A stretch of 64,000 nt of DNA from Pseudomonas putida (lineage in GTDB: Bacteria; Pseudomonadota; Gammaproteobacteria; Pseudomonadales; Pseudomonadaceae). The notes below the pieces were generated by a model, which worked only from the letters and a program-made list of their open reading frames with translations, did not search any database and had not been told where the DNA came from. Made by a program: the position numbers and the translations under genes. Each line of letters begins with the position of its first letter. The first letter of the stretch is position 1. The stretch spans positions 1,674,001 through 1,738,000 of the forward strand of contig NZ_CP113097.1 in the NCBI RefSeq assembly GCF_026625125.1, written 5' to 3'. Below are positions 57,182 through 64,000 of this stretch, piece by piece.

Positions 57182-58378
57182 TTACAGTACTTCCACGATG
57201 GCCTTGGTCACCACGTGGATATTGCTCTGGTTGAGTGCGGCCACAGCGATACGGCCGGTGTCCAGTGCATAGATGCCGAACTCGTTCTTCAGGCGTGCCA
57301 CTTGCTCTACGGTCAGGCCCGAGTAGGAGAACATGCCCGCTTGACGGCCGACGAAGCTGAAGTCGCGCTTGGCGCCGTATTGGGCCAGCAGTTCGACCAT
57401 CTGCTTGCGCATGCCGTGGATGCGCTGGCGCATTTCACCCAGTTCGGCTTCCCACATCTGACGCAGTTCGGCGCTGTTGAGCACGGTGGCGACGATGGTT
57501 GCGCCGTGGGTCGGCGGGTTGGAGTAGGTGGTACGGATCACGCGCTTGACTTGCGACAGCACGCGGGTGCTCTCGTCTTTGTTGCCGGTAACGATCGACA
57601 GTGCGCCAACGCGTTCGCCGTACAGCGAGAACGACTTGGAGAACGAGCTGGAAACGAAGAAGTCCAGGCCCGACTCGGCGAACAGGCGCACGGCAAAGGC
57701 GTCTTCGCCGATGCCCTCGCCAAAGCCCTGGTAGGCCATGTCCAGGAACGGCACGTGGCCCTTGGCCTTGACCACTTCCAGCACGTTTTTCCAGTCGTCC
57801 AGGCTCAGGTCGACGCCTGTCGGGTTGTGGCAGCAGGCGTGCAGGACAATGATCGAGCCGGACGGCAGGCTGTTCAGGTCTTCGAGCATGCCGGCGCGGT
57901 TGACGTCGTTGCTCGGGGCGTCGTAGTAGCGGTAGTTCTGTACCGGGAAGCCGGCGGTTTCAAACAGGGCGCGGTGGTTTTCCCAGCTCGGGTCGCTGAT
58001 GGCGACCACGGCATTGGGCGACAGGCGCTTGAGGAAGTCGGCGCCGATCTTCAGTGCACCGGTACCGCCAACGGCCTGTACGGTCACCACGCGGCCGGCG
58101 GCCAGCAGTGGCGATTCGGCGCCGAAAATCAGCTTCTGCACGGCCTGGTCGTAGGTGGCGATGCCGTCGATCGGCAGGTAGCCGCGCGAAGCATGCTGGG
58201 CAGCACGCTGGGTTTCGGCTTCGATCACGGCGCGCAGCAGCGGAATGCGGCCTTCCTCATTGCAATACACGCCCACACCCAGGTTGACCTTGTCGGTACG
58301 GGGGTCGGCGTTGAATGCTTCGTTGAGGCCCAGAATGGGGTCGCGGGGTGCCAGCTCGACAGCGGAAAACAGGCTCAT
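57182..58378 (-). CDS. tyrB: Aromatic amino acid aminotransferase
   Basis: 398 aa, aspartate/aromatic aminotransferase family (fold type I). Start MSLFSAVELAPRDPILGLNE at 58378. ACCHNPTGVDL near 190, PLP lysine in SSSFSKSFSLYGERVG near 245, and the substrate arginine in the FVGRQAGMFSY region. Transaminates phenylalanine, tyrosine or aspartate in the cytoplasm; also called phhC in some pseudomonads. Divergent from uvrB, as at PA3139/PA3138. Confidence 0.92.
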   Translation of the reverse strand: MSLFSAVELAPRDPILGLNEAFNADPRTDKVNLGVGVYCNEEGRIPLLRAVIEAETQRAAQHASRGYLPIDGIATYDQAVQKLIFGAESPLLAAGRVVTVQAVGGTGALKIGADFLKRLSPNAVVAISDPSWENHRALFETAGFPVQNYRYYDAPSNDVNRAGMLEDLNSLPSGSIIVLHACCHNPTGVDLSLDDWKNVLEVVKAKGHVPFLDMAYQGFGEGIGEDAFAVRLFAESGLDFFVSSSFSKSFSLYGERVGALSIVTGNKDESTRVLSQVKRVIRTTYSNPPTHGATIVATVLNSAELRQMWEAELGEMRQRIHGMRKQMVELLAQYGAKRDFSFVGRQAGMFSYSGLTVEQVARLKNEFGIYALDTGRIAVAALNQSNIHVVTKAIVEVL

Positions 58379-58624
58379 TGTTACCTTGGCTCTGAATGGA
58401 GAGTGATAGGGCGTACACGCTCCAGCCGAATGCACTGAAGCGGTGCACAAACGGGGAGTCAGTATAGTGATACCGACCGGTCACTGCGACAGTGCGGCGC
58501 AGCTTTTACGGCGATTTGCGCAAATTTTTTTCAACCATTGGTCGATTTGCCGGGTCCACCGCAGGGAGCGTGCACTGCGCCGCCTTGAATGCGACCCCTG
58601 GCGGGCGCATTTGGGTATAGACTA

Positions 58625-58640
58625 CTGGCTAAATTTACAG
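58625..58640 (+). promoter_or_regulatory. LexA (SOS) box upstream of uvrB
   Basis: CTG-N10-CAG with an AT-rich centre (CTGGCTAAATTTACAG) lies 25 nt before the uvrB ATG and matches the gammaproteobacterial SOS-box form. UvrB is an SOS gene in E. coli. The remaining part of 58379-58624 has no gene. Confidence 0.6.
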
Positions 58641-58665
58641 TTACTGCGTTACCGCGAGGTCCGAC

Positions 58666-60681
58666 ATGTCCGAGTTCCAGCTCGTCACCCGTTTTCAGCC
58701 GGCCGGCGACCAGCCCGAGGCCATCCGCCAGATGGTAGAGGGCATCGAGGCGGGCCTGTCGCACCAGACCCTGCTCGGTGTAACCGGTTCGGGCAAGACC
58801 TTCAGCATTGCCAACGTCATTGCGCAGGTGCAGCGCCCGACCTTGGTGCTGGCGCCCAACAAGACGCTGGCCGCGCAGTTGTATGGCGAGTTCAAGGCGT
58901 TCTTCCCGAACAACGCCGTCGAGTATTTCGTTTCCTATTACGACTATTACCAGCCCGAAGCCTACGTGCCGTCGTCGGACACCTTCATCGAGAAGGATGC
59001 TTCGATCAACGATCACATCGAGCAGATGCGGCTGTCTGCGACCAAGGCGCTGCTGGAGCGCCGCGATGCGATCATCGTCACCACGGTTTCGTGCATCTAC
59101 GGCCTGGGCAGCCCCGAGACCTACCTGGAGATGGTCCTGCACGTCGACCGCGGCGACAAGCTTGACCAGCGCGCGCTGCTGCGCCGCCTGGCCGATCTGC
59201 AGTACACGCGCAACGAGATGGATTTCGCCCGCGCCACCTTCCGTGTGCGCGGCGATGTCGTCGATATCTTCCCGGCCGAATCGGACCTTGAAGCCATCCG
59301 CATCGAGCTGTTCGACGACGAGGTAGAGAACATCGCTGCGTTCGACCCGCTCACCGGCGAAGTCTTTCGCAAGCTGCCGCGCTTCACCTTCTACCCCAAG
59401 AGCCACTATGTCACCCCTCGGGAAACCCTGTTGGAGGCGGTAGAAGGGATCAAGGACGAGCTCAAGGACCGCCTCGAGTACTTGCACAAGGCCAACAAGC
59501 TGGTCGAGGCCCAGCGCCTGGAGCAGCGTACCCGTTTCGACCTGGAGATGATCCTCGAACTGGGTTACTGCAATGGCATCGAGAACTACTCGCGCTACCT
59601 GTCCGGGCGCCCGGCGGGTGCGCCGCCGCCCACCCTCTACGACTATCTGCCGGCCGATGCGCTACTGGTGATCGACGAATCCCACGTCAGCGTTCCGCAG
59701 GTCGGGGCGATGTACAAGGGCGACCGCTCGCGCAAGGAAACCCTGGTCGAGTACGGTTTTCGCCTGCCGTCAGCGCTGGACAACCGGCCGATGCGCTTCG
59801 ATGAGTGGGAGTCGGTCAGCCCGCAGACCATCTTCGTTTCGGCAACGCCCGGGCCGTATGAGGCCGAGCACGCCGGGCGAGTGGTCGAGCAGGTGGTGCG
59901 CCCGACCGGGCTGGTCGACCCGCAGGTCGAGGTGCGTCCGGCGCTGACCCAGGTCGACGACCTGCTTTCGGAAATCCGCAAGCGCGTGGAGCAGGGCGAG
60001 CGGGTACTGGCCACCACGTTGACCAAGCGCATGGCAGAGGACCTTTCCGACTATCTGGCCGATCACGATGTGCGGGTGCGCTACCTGCACTCGGACATCG
60101 ACACCGTGGAACGGGTGGAAATCATCCGTGACCTGCGCCTGGGCACGTTCGACGTCCTTGTGGGCATCAACCTGCTGCGCGAGGGCCTGGACATGCCTGA
60201 GGTGTCGCTGGTGGCGATCCTCGATGCCGACAAGGAAGGCTTCCTGCGCTCCGAGCGCTCGCTCATCCAGACCATCGGGCGTGCCGCGCGTAACCTCAAT
60301 GGTCGCGCGATTCTCTATGCCGATCAGATAACCGGCTCCATGCAGCGTGCCATCGATGAAACCGAGCGCCGCCGGGAGAAGCAGGTCGCCTTCAACCAGG
60401 CCAATGGCATCGTGCCCAAGGGTGTGGTCAAGGACATTGCCGATATCATGGAAGGCGCCACCGTGCCGGGGGCGCGCAGCAAGAAGCGCAAGGGCATGGC
60501 CAAGGCCGCAGAGGAGAGCGCCCGTTACGAAGCCGAACTGCGTACGCCGGGCGAGATCACCAAGCGCATCAAGCAACTGGAAGAGAAAATGATGCAGTTT
60601 GCCCGCGACCTGGAATTCGAGGCGGCGGCGCAGTTGCGCGACGAGATTACCAAGCTGCGCGAGCGGTTGATCACCAGTTGA
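58666..60681 (+). CDS. uvrB: Excinuclease ABC subunit B
   Basis: 671 aa. Damage verification helicase of nucleotide excision repair. Walker A GVTGSGKT (38-45), the beta-hairpin [11 protein letters not shown] (about 93-103), DESH box LVIDESHV near 338, helicase motif [14 protein letters not shown] near 540, and a C-terminal UVR domain ([20 protein letters not shown]). Start [18 protein letters not shown] LexA-like box precedes it. Full family length. Confidence 0.97.
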   Translation: MSEFQLVTRFQPAGDQPEAIRQMVEGIEAGLSHQTLLGVTGSGKTFSIANVIAQVQRPTLVLAPNKTLAAQLYGEFKAFFPNNAVEYFVSYYDYYQPEAYVPSSDTFIEKDASINDHIEQMRLSATKALLERRDAIIVTTVSCIYGLGSPETYLEMVLHVDRGDKLDQRALLRRLADLQYTRNEMDFARATFRVRGDVVDIFPAESDLEAIRIELFDDEVENIAAFDPLTGEVFRKLPRFTFYPKSHYVTPRETLLEAVEGIKDELKDRLEYLHKANKLVEAQRLEQRTRFDLEMILELGYCNGIENYSRYLSGRPAGAPPPTLYDYLPADALLVIDESHVSVPQVGAMYKGDRSRKETLVEYGFRLPSALDNRPMRFDEWESVSPQTIFVSATPGPYEAEHAGRVVEQVVRPTGLVDPQVEVRPALTQVDDLLSEIRKRVEQGERVLATTLTKRMAEDLSDYLADHDVRVRYLHSDIDTVERVEIIRDLRLGTFDVLVGINLLREGLDMPEVSLVAILDADKEGFLRSERSLIQTIGRAARNLNGRAILYADQITGSMQRAIDETERRREKQVAFNQANGIVPKGVVKDIADIMEGATVPGARSKKRKGMAKAAEESARYEAELRTPGEITKRIKQLEEKMMQFARDLEFEAAAQLRDEITKLRERLITS

Positions 60682-60826
60682 AGGCTGGTTCGGCCTGTGA
60701 CGGCGGCATGGTCTTGGGCGGTGTCCATGCCGGCCGCCGCCCAATAACCCACCTCCCGCGCTGGAGCGCGGTGCCCGCACCCTGCTAACATCGTGCCTTT
60801 GTTTCATCTTTCGTTCGAGACCCTCC

Positions 60827-62308
60827 ATGACCACCGTTCGCACGCGTATCGCGCCATCGCCCACGGGCGACCCCCATGTCGGCACTGCCTACATCGCCCT
60901 GTTCAACTACTGCTTCGCCAAGCAGCATGGCGGTGAGTTCATCCTGCGCATCGAAGACACCGACCAGCTTCGCTCGACCCGCGAGTCGGAGCAGCAGATC
61001 TTCGATGCCCTGCGCTGGCTTGGCATCGAATGGAACGAAGGCCCGGATGTGGGTGGCCCGCACGGCCCTTACCGGCAGAGCGAGCGTGGCGAGATCTACG
61101 CCCGCTACGCCAAGGAGCTGGTCGATGCCGGCCATGCGTTCTACTGCTTCTGCACCGCCGAAGAGCTGGAGCAGATGCGCGCCGAGCAGATGGCCCGTGG
61201 CGAAACCCCGCGCTACGACGGCCGCGCGTTGCTGCTGAGCGATGAGGAAGTGCAGCGCCGCCTGGCCGCTGGCGAGCCCCATGTGATCCGCATGAAGGTA
61301 CCGAGCGAAGGTATCTGCGTGGTCCCTGACATGCTCCGTGGCGATGTCGAGATCCCATGGGACCGCATGGACATGCAGGTGCTGATGAAGAACGACGGCC
61401 TGCCGACCTACTTCCTGGCCAACGTGGTCGACGACCACCTGATGGGCATCACCCACGTGTTGCGCGGTGAAGAGTGGCTGCCGTCGGCACCCAAGCTGAT
61501 CAAGCTGTACGAATACTTCGGCTGGGAGCAGCCCAAGCTGTGCTACATGCCGCTGCTGCGCAACCCGGACAAGAGCAAGCTCTCCAAGCGCAAGAACCCG
61601 ACCTCGGTGACCTTCTACGAGCGCATGGGCTTCATGCCTGAGGCCATGCTCAACTACCTCGGCCGCATGGGCTGGTCGATGCCGGATGAGCGCGAGAAGT
61701 TCTCCCTGGCCGAAATGGTCGAGCACTTCGACCTGTCGCGTATCTCTCTGGGCGGGCCGATCTTCGACATCGAGAAGCTGTCCTGGCTCAACGGCCAGTG
61801 GCTGCGCGAACTGCCGGTGGAAGAATTCGCCGCGCGTCTGCAGAAGTGGGCGTTCAACAGCGACTACATGATGAAGATCGCCCCGCACGTACAGGGGCGG
61901 GTCGAAACCTTCAGCCAGGTTGCCCCGTTGGGTGGTTTCTTCTTCGAGGGCGCGCTCAGGCTCGACGCCAGGCTGTTCGAAAGCAAGAAACTTTCCGCCG
62001 ACCAGGTGCGCCAGGTGATGCAGTTGATCCTGTGGAAACTGGAAAGCCTTCGTCAGTGGGAAAAAGAGCGCATCACCGGCTGCATCCAGGCCGTGGTCGA
62101 AGCGCTGGAGCTGAAGCTGCGTGACGCCATGCCGCTGATGTTCGCCGCCATCACCGGCCAGGCCAGCTCGGTGTCGGTGCTCGATGCCATGGAAATCCTC
62201 GGCCCTGACCTTACCCGCTATCGCCTGCGCCAAGCCCTGGACCTGCTCGGTGGCGTGTCCAAGAAAGAAAACAAAGAGTGGGAAAAACTGCTGGCCAACA
62301 TTGCCTGA
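60827..62308 (+). CDS. gltX: Glutamyl-tRNA synthetase
   Basis: 493 aa class I synthetase. The HIGH motif appears as HVGT in [13 protein letters not shown] (10-22) and the KMSKS as KLSKRKN near 246. The discriminating core [19 protein letters not shown] is intact. Charges tRNA-Glu, three copies of which lie just downstream. A long stem-loop follows the gene. Confidence 0.97.
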   Translation: MTTVRTRIAPSPTGDPHVGTAYIALFNYCFAKQHGGEFILRIEDTDQLRSTRESEQQIFDALRWLGIEWNEGPDVGGPHGPYRQSERGEIYARYAKELVDAGHAFYCFCTAEELEQMRAEQMARGETPRYDGRALLLSDEEVQRRLAAGEPHVIRMKVPSEGICVVPDMLRGDVEIPWDRMDMQVLMKNDGLPTYFLANVVDDHLMGITHVLRGEEWLPSAPKLIKLYEYFGWEQPKLCYMPLLRNPDKSKLSKRKNPTSVTFYERMGFMPEAMLNYLGRMGWSMPDEREKFSLAEMVEHFDLSRISLGGPIFDIEKLSWLNGQWLRELPVEEFAARLQKWAFNSDYMMKIAPHVQGRVETFSQVAPLGGFFFEGALRLDARLFESKKLSADQVRQVMQLILWKLESLRQWEKERITGCIQAVVEALELKLRDAMPLMFAAITGQASSVSVLDAMEILGPDLTRYRLRQALDLLGGVSKKENKEWEKLLANIA

Positions 62309-62322
62309 TGTGGCATTGACGC

Positions 62323-62362
62323 GGTGCCAGTGCCAGCGGGTTATGCCGCTGGCGCTGGTGCC
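62323..62362 (+). terminator. Long stem-loop after gltX
   Basis: Bases 62323-62339 pair with 62346-62362 over 17 bp (three G-T wobbles) around a 6-nt loop. No T-run follows, so it may act with Rho or as a 3'-end stabiliser of the gltX message. It sits just upstream of the tRNA promoter. Confidence 0.6.
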
Positions 62363-62420
62363 GGCGCCGAAAAGCCGGGCGCCTGAATCAGGGCAGGGTG
62401 GTAAGTGGTTGTTATCTGTG

Positions 62421-62487
62421 AAAAAACTTTTGAATATTTTCAAAATTTAGTTTGACAGCCCTGCAATCCGAACTTAATATGCGCCCC
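62421..62487 (+). promoter_or_regulatory. Stable-RNA promoter with UP element for the tRNA operon
   Basis: TTGACA at 62452-62457, a 17-bp spacer and TAATAT at 62475-62480. It is preceded by about 29 nt of A/T tracts (62421-62449, UP-element-like) and followed by a GC-rich discriminator (GCGCCCC). This is the architecture of strong, stringently controlled rRNA/tRNA promoters. Confidence 0.85.
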
Positions 62488-62554
62488 GTCCACAGCGATG
62501 AACGAAACGAAGCGCCAGGCACCCAGCCGGTGATTCAGTTCAAAGCGACATTGT

Positions 62555-62630
62555 GGGGCTATAGCTCAGCTGGGAGAGCGCCTGCATGGCATGCAGGAGG
62601 TCAGCGGTTCGATCCCGCTTAGCTCCACCA
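62555..62630 (+). tRNA. tRNA-Ala (GGC), copy 1
   Basis: 76 nt, GGGGCTA acceptor, anticodon stem CCTGC/GCAGG with loop ATGGCAT (anticodon GGC at 62588-62590), GGTTCGATCCC T-arm and encoded CCA. First gene of the operon. Confidence 0.97.
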
Positions 62631-62702
62631 AATTCCGCTTAACAGCTCTGGCTGGTAAGCAAGATCGGGTCCAGCAACCGGGTCTTGAAGGTAAGAAGGT
62701 TC

Positions 62703-62778
62703 GTCCCCTTCGTCTAGTGGCCTAGGACACCGCCCTTTCACGGCGGTAACAGGGGTTCGAGTCCCCTAGGGGACGCCA
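62703..62778 (+). tRNA. tRNA-Glu (TTC), copy 1
   Basis: 76 nt, GTCCCCT acceptor, anticodon stem CCGCC/GGCGG with loop CTTTCAC (anticodon TTC), GGTTCGAGTCC T-arm and encoded CCA. Confidence 0.97.
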
Positions 62779-62829
62779 GTTTTGCACAAGCGATGGTTCA
62801 CTGTCGCTGGGCCGAGAGGCTAGAAATCC

Positions 62830-62905
62830 GGGGCTATAGCTCAGCTGGGAGAGCGCCTGCATGGCATGCAGGAGGTCAGCGGTTCGATCCCGCTTAGCTC
62901 CACCA
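62830..62905 (+). tRNA. tRNA-Ala (GGC), copy 2
   Basis: Identical to copy 1 in sequence. First gene of a 258-bp unit repeated at 63088. Confidence 0.97.
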
Positions 62906-62947
62906 ATTTAGCCAGGGTTCGCATGTGCGGATCTTCGCGAAGGTTAC

Positions 62948-63023
62948 GTCCCCTTCGTCTAGTGGCCTAGGACACCGCCCTTTCACGGCGGTAACAGGGG
63001 TTCGAGTCCCCTAGGGGACGCCA
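62948..63023 (+). tRNA. tRNA-Glu (TTC), copy 2
   Basis: Identical to copy 1, anticodon TTC, encoded CCA. Confidence 0.97.
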
Positions 63024-63051
63024 CTTTACCCGCGTTTTGCGGGGCTTAAAG

Positions 63052-63084
63052 AGGCTCATTCGCCTATTGGATGAGCCTTTTGTT
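63052..63084 (+). terminator. Terminator-like hairpin between tRNA pairs 2 and 3
   Basis: AGGCTCAT (63052-63059) pairs with ATGAGCCT (63071-63078), followed by TTTGTTTT. It lies inside the operon, so readthrough or processing must feed the third pair, unless that pair has its own promoter. Confidence 0.75.
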
Positions 63085-63087
63085 TTC

Positions 63088-63163
63088 GGGGCTATAGCTC
63101 AGCTGGGAGAGCGCCTGCATGGCATGCAGGAGGTCAGCGGTTCGATCCCGCTTAGCTCCACCA
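63088..63163 (+). tRNA. tRNA-Ala (GGC), copy 3
   Basis: Identical to copies 1 and 2, anticodon GGC, encoded CCA. Confidence 0.97.
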
Positions 63164-63205
63164 ATTTAGCCAGGGTTCGCAGTTGCGGACCTTCGCGAAG
63201 GTTAT

Positions 63206-63281
63206 GTCCCCTTCGTCTAGTGGCCTAGGACACCGCCCTTTCACGGCGGTAACAGGGGTTCGAGTCCCCTAGGGGACGCCA
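63206..63281 (+). tRNA. tRNA-Glu (TTC), copy 3
   Basis: Identical to copies 1 and 2, anticodon TTC, encoded CCA. Confidence 0.97.
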
Positions 63282-63309
63282 TTTTTACCCGCGTTTTGCG
63301 GGACTTTAG

Positions 63310-63345
63310 AGGCTCATTCGATTATTGAATGGGCCTTTTGTTTTT
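63310..63345 (+). terminator. Terminator of the tRNA operon
   Basis: AGGCTCATTC (63310-63319) pairs with GAATGGGCCT (63327-63336, one G-T), followed by TTTGTTTTT. It is the homolog of the internal terminator at 63052. Confidence 0.85.
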
Positions 63346-63399
63346 CTCCCTCCTTGAAAATGTGTGCCCGACAGGCGGTGGTCGATTCTGCTTGCCAAA

Positions 63400-63441
63400 A
63401 AATATTATGAGAATAATATTTCGATCATCATATTCTGATCG
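63400..63441. promoter_or_regulatory. Two palindromes in front of the TetR gene (probable operator)
   Basis: AAATATTAT-GAGA-ATAATATTT (63400-63421) is a perfect 9-bp inverted repeat with a 4-nt centre. CGATCA-N8-TGATCG (63422-63441) adjoins it. They end 10 nt before the regulator's ATG and suit an autoregulatory TetR operator. The AT-rich text is unlike the surroundings. Confidence 0.6.
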
Positions 63442-63451
63442 TGAGCCGGCC

Positions 63452-63991
63452 ATGAGCGACAAGAAGACCAAGACCCGCGAGCGCATCCTCGAAGCTGCTC
63501 GCAGCGCGTTGATCCAGCACGGTCCCGCCGAGCCCAGCGTCAGCCAGGTCATGGGTGCTGCGGGGCTGACCGTAGGAGGCTTCTATGCGCACTTCGACAG
63601 CAAGGACGAGCTCATGCTGGAGGCATTCCGCCAATTGCTCAGCGAGCGCAGGGAGCTGCTGGCTCAGGTTGATCCAAGCCTGGACGGGGAAGGGCGGCGG
63701 GCACTGGTGAGTGCGTTCTACCTGTCGCGCAAGCACCGCGATGCCGAGGTGCATGCCTGTCCTCTGCCCAATTCGATCGGCGAGATGCAGCGCCTGCCAG
63801 ACGTGTTTCGCGAGGTGCTGGCCGAGCACATCGAATTGATGACGGCCGCCATGGTTGACCGCCCTGAAGACGCCGACAAGGCGCTGGCTGATCTGGCGCT
63901 GATGATAGGTGGCCTGGCCCTGGCGCGCGCACTGGGCACCGGTGAGCTGTCTGACCGCATCCTGCGTGCCGCCAAATCGGCGGTTATCTAA
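63452..63991 (+). CDS. TetR-family transcriptional regulator
   Basis: 179 aa. Helix-turn-helix at about residues 12-55 (ILEAARSALIQHG, then VMGAAGLTVGGFYAHFDSKDEL). A short C-terminal ligand domain contains ACPLPNSIGEMQRLP. Start MSDKKTKTRERIL at 63452; the open frame upstream covers the palindromes and is not coding in character. Stands alone at the window end, so its target gene may lie beyond. The HTH type GGFYAHF is common in TetR proteins that govern oxidoreductase or efflux genes; the ligand is unknown. Confidence 0.9.
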   Translation: MSDKKTKTRERILEAARSALIQHGPAEPSVSQVMGAAGLTVGGFYAHFDSKDELMLEAFRQLLSERRELLAQVDPSLDGEGRRALVSAFYLSRKHRDAEVHACPLPNSIGEMQRLPDVFREVLAEHIELMTAAMVDRPEDADKALADLALMIGGLALARALGTGELSDRILRAAKSAVI

Positions 63992-64000
63992 GTTTCCGAC

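Larger units (their letters stand above)
62830..63345 (+). repeat. Tandem 258-bp tRNA-Ala/tRNA-Glu unit, two copies
   Basis: Units 62830-63087 and 63088-63345 each contain tRNA-Ala, a 42-nt spacer, tRNA-Glu and a tail ending in an intrinsic terminator. The spacers and tails are nearly identical between units, while the spacer of the first Ala-Glu pair (62631-62702) differs. The last two pairs therefore arose by a later tandem duplication. Confidence 0.9.

Noticed and set aside
58467..58484. GTGA-N10-TCAC imperfect palindrome between tyrB and uvrB
   Set aside because: The arms are only 4 bp, and no regulator gene is adjacent; chance is likely in a GC-rich spacer.
62555..63281. Regularly spaced identical blocks suggesting a CRISPR-like array
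   Set aside because: The repeats are complete tRNA genes with CCA ends; there are no short repeats with unique spacers anywhere in the window.

Overview
The window is a piece of a Pseudomonas chromosome, most likely from the P. putida group (putida/entomophila/mosselii). The evidence is the high-GC codon use and a long housekeeping block in the order known from P. aeruginosa PA2985-PA2957, comEC-exbBD-lpxK-ycaR-kdsB-ptp-murB / rne / rluC-HAD-sppA / maf / yceD-rpmF-plsX-fabD-fabG-acpP-fabF-pabC-mltG-tmk-holB-tatD. It is followed by aromatic aminotransferase-uvrB-gltX-tRNA(Ala/Glu). The species call is inference from synteny and protein character.

Region 1 (1 to about 20.6 kb, accessory, all + strand). 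The window opens inside the last codons of a gene paralogous to two complete genes downstream (827 and 828 aa). These paralogs and a 950-aa relative share an N-terminal half that looks like a divergent P47/OrfX-type TULIP domain: a GW-x-AI-x-A motif at residues 21-28, then GAV-x-LF near residue 226 and a YL-[IL]-P motif near residue 250. Bacterial Ig-like modules follow. They are interleaved with a 610-aa Ig-array protein, a decayed copy of that gene, two copies of a roughly 500-bp direct repeat that carry the dead start of a 950-like gene, and a 1277-aa YD/RHS-repeat shell protein with no toxin tip. Two more Ig-array proteins (658 and 485 aa) flank a pertactin-type autotransporter. The region looks like a repeatedly duplicated and recombined surface or toxin-like locus and is the most novel part of the window.

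Region 2 (20.5-22.5 kb, - strand). A PapD-like chaperone and a fimbrial subunit lie without an usher, followed by a PA2817-family protein.

Region 3 (22.6-28.2 kb). FadE acyl-CoA dehydrogenase (-), a glutathione S-transferase (+), a two-gene ABC-2 exporter (+) and a DUF2062 membrane protein (-).

Region 4 (28.4-52.6 kb, core). DNA uptake (comEC), energy transduction (exbBD), lipid A and KDO precursor synthesis (lpxK, kdsB), murB, RNase E, rluC, sppA and maf. The ribosomal protein/fatty acid/phospholipid cluster yceD to fabF follows, then pabC, mltG, tmk, holB and a TatD nuclease. Many of these genes overlap by 1-8 nt and appear to be translationally coupled.

Region 5 (52.8-64 kb). A class V aminotransferase (-) diverges from a TetR regulator. 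Next come a MoaA-type radical SAM enzyme, a DUF4823 lipoprotein, DUF1285, tRNA-Asn (-), aromatic aminotransferase (-), uvrB behind a LexA-like box, and gltX. A stable-RNA promoter drives three tRNA-Ala(GGC)/tRNA-Glu(TTC) pairs, and a second TetR regulator lies behind two AT-rich palindromes.
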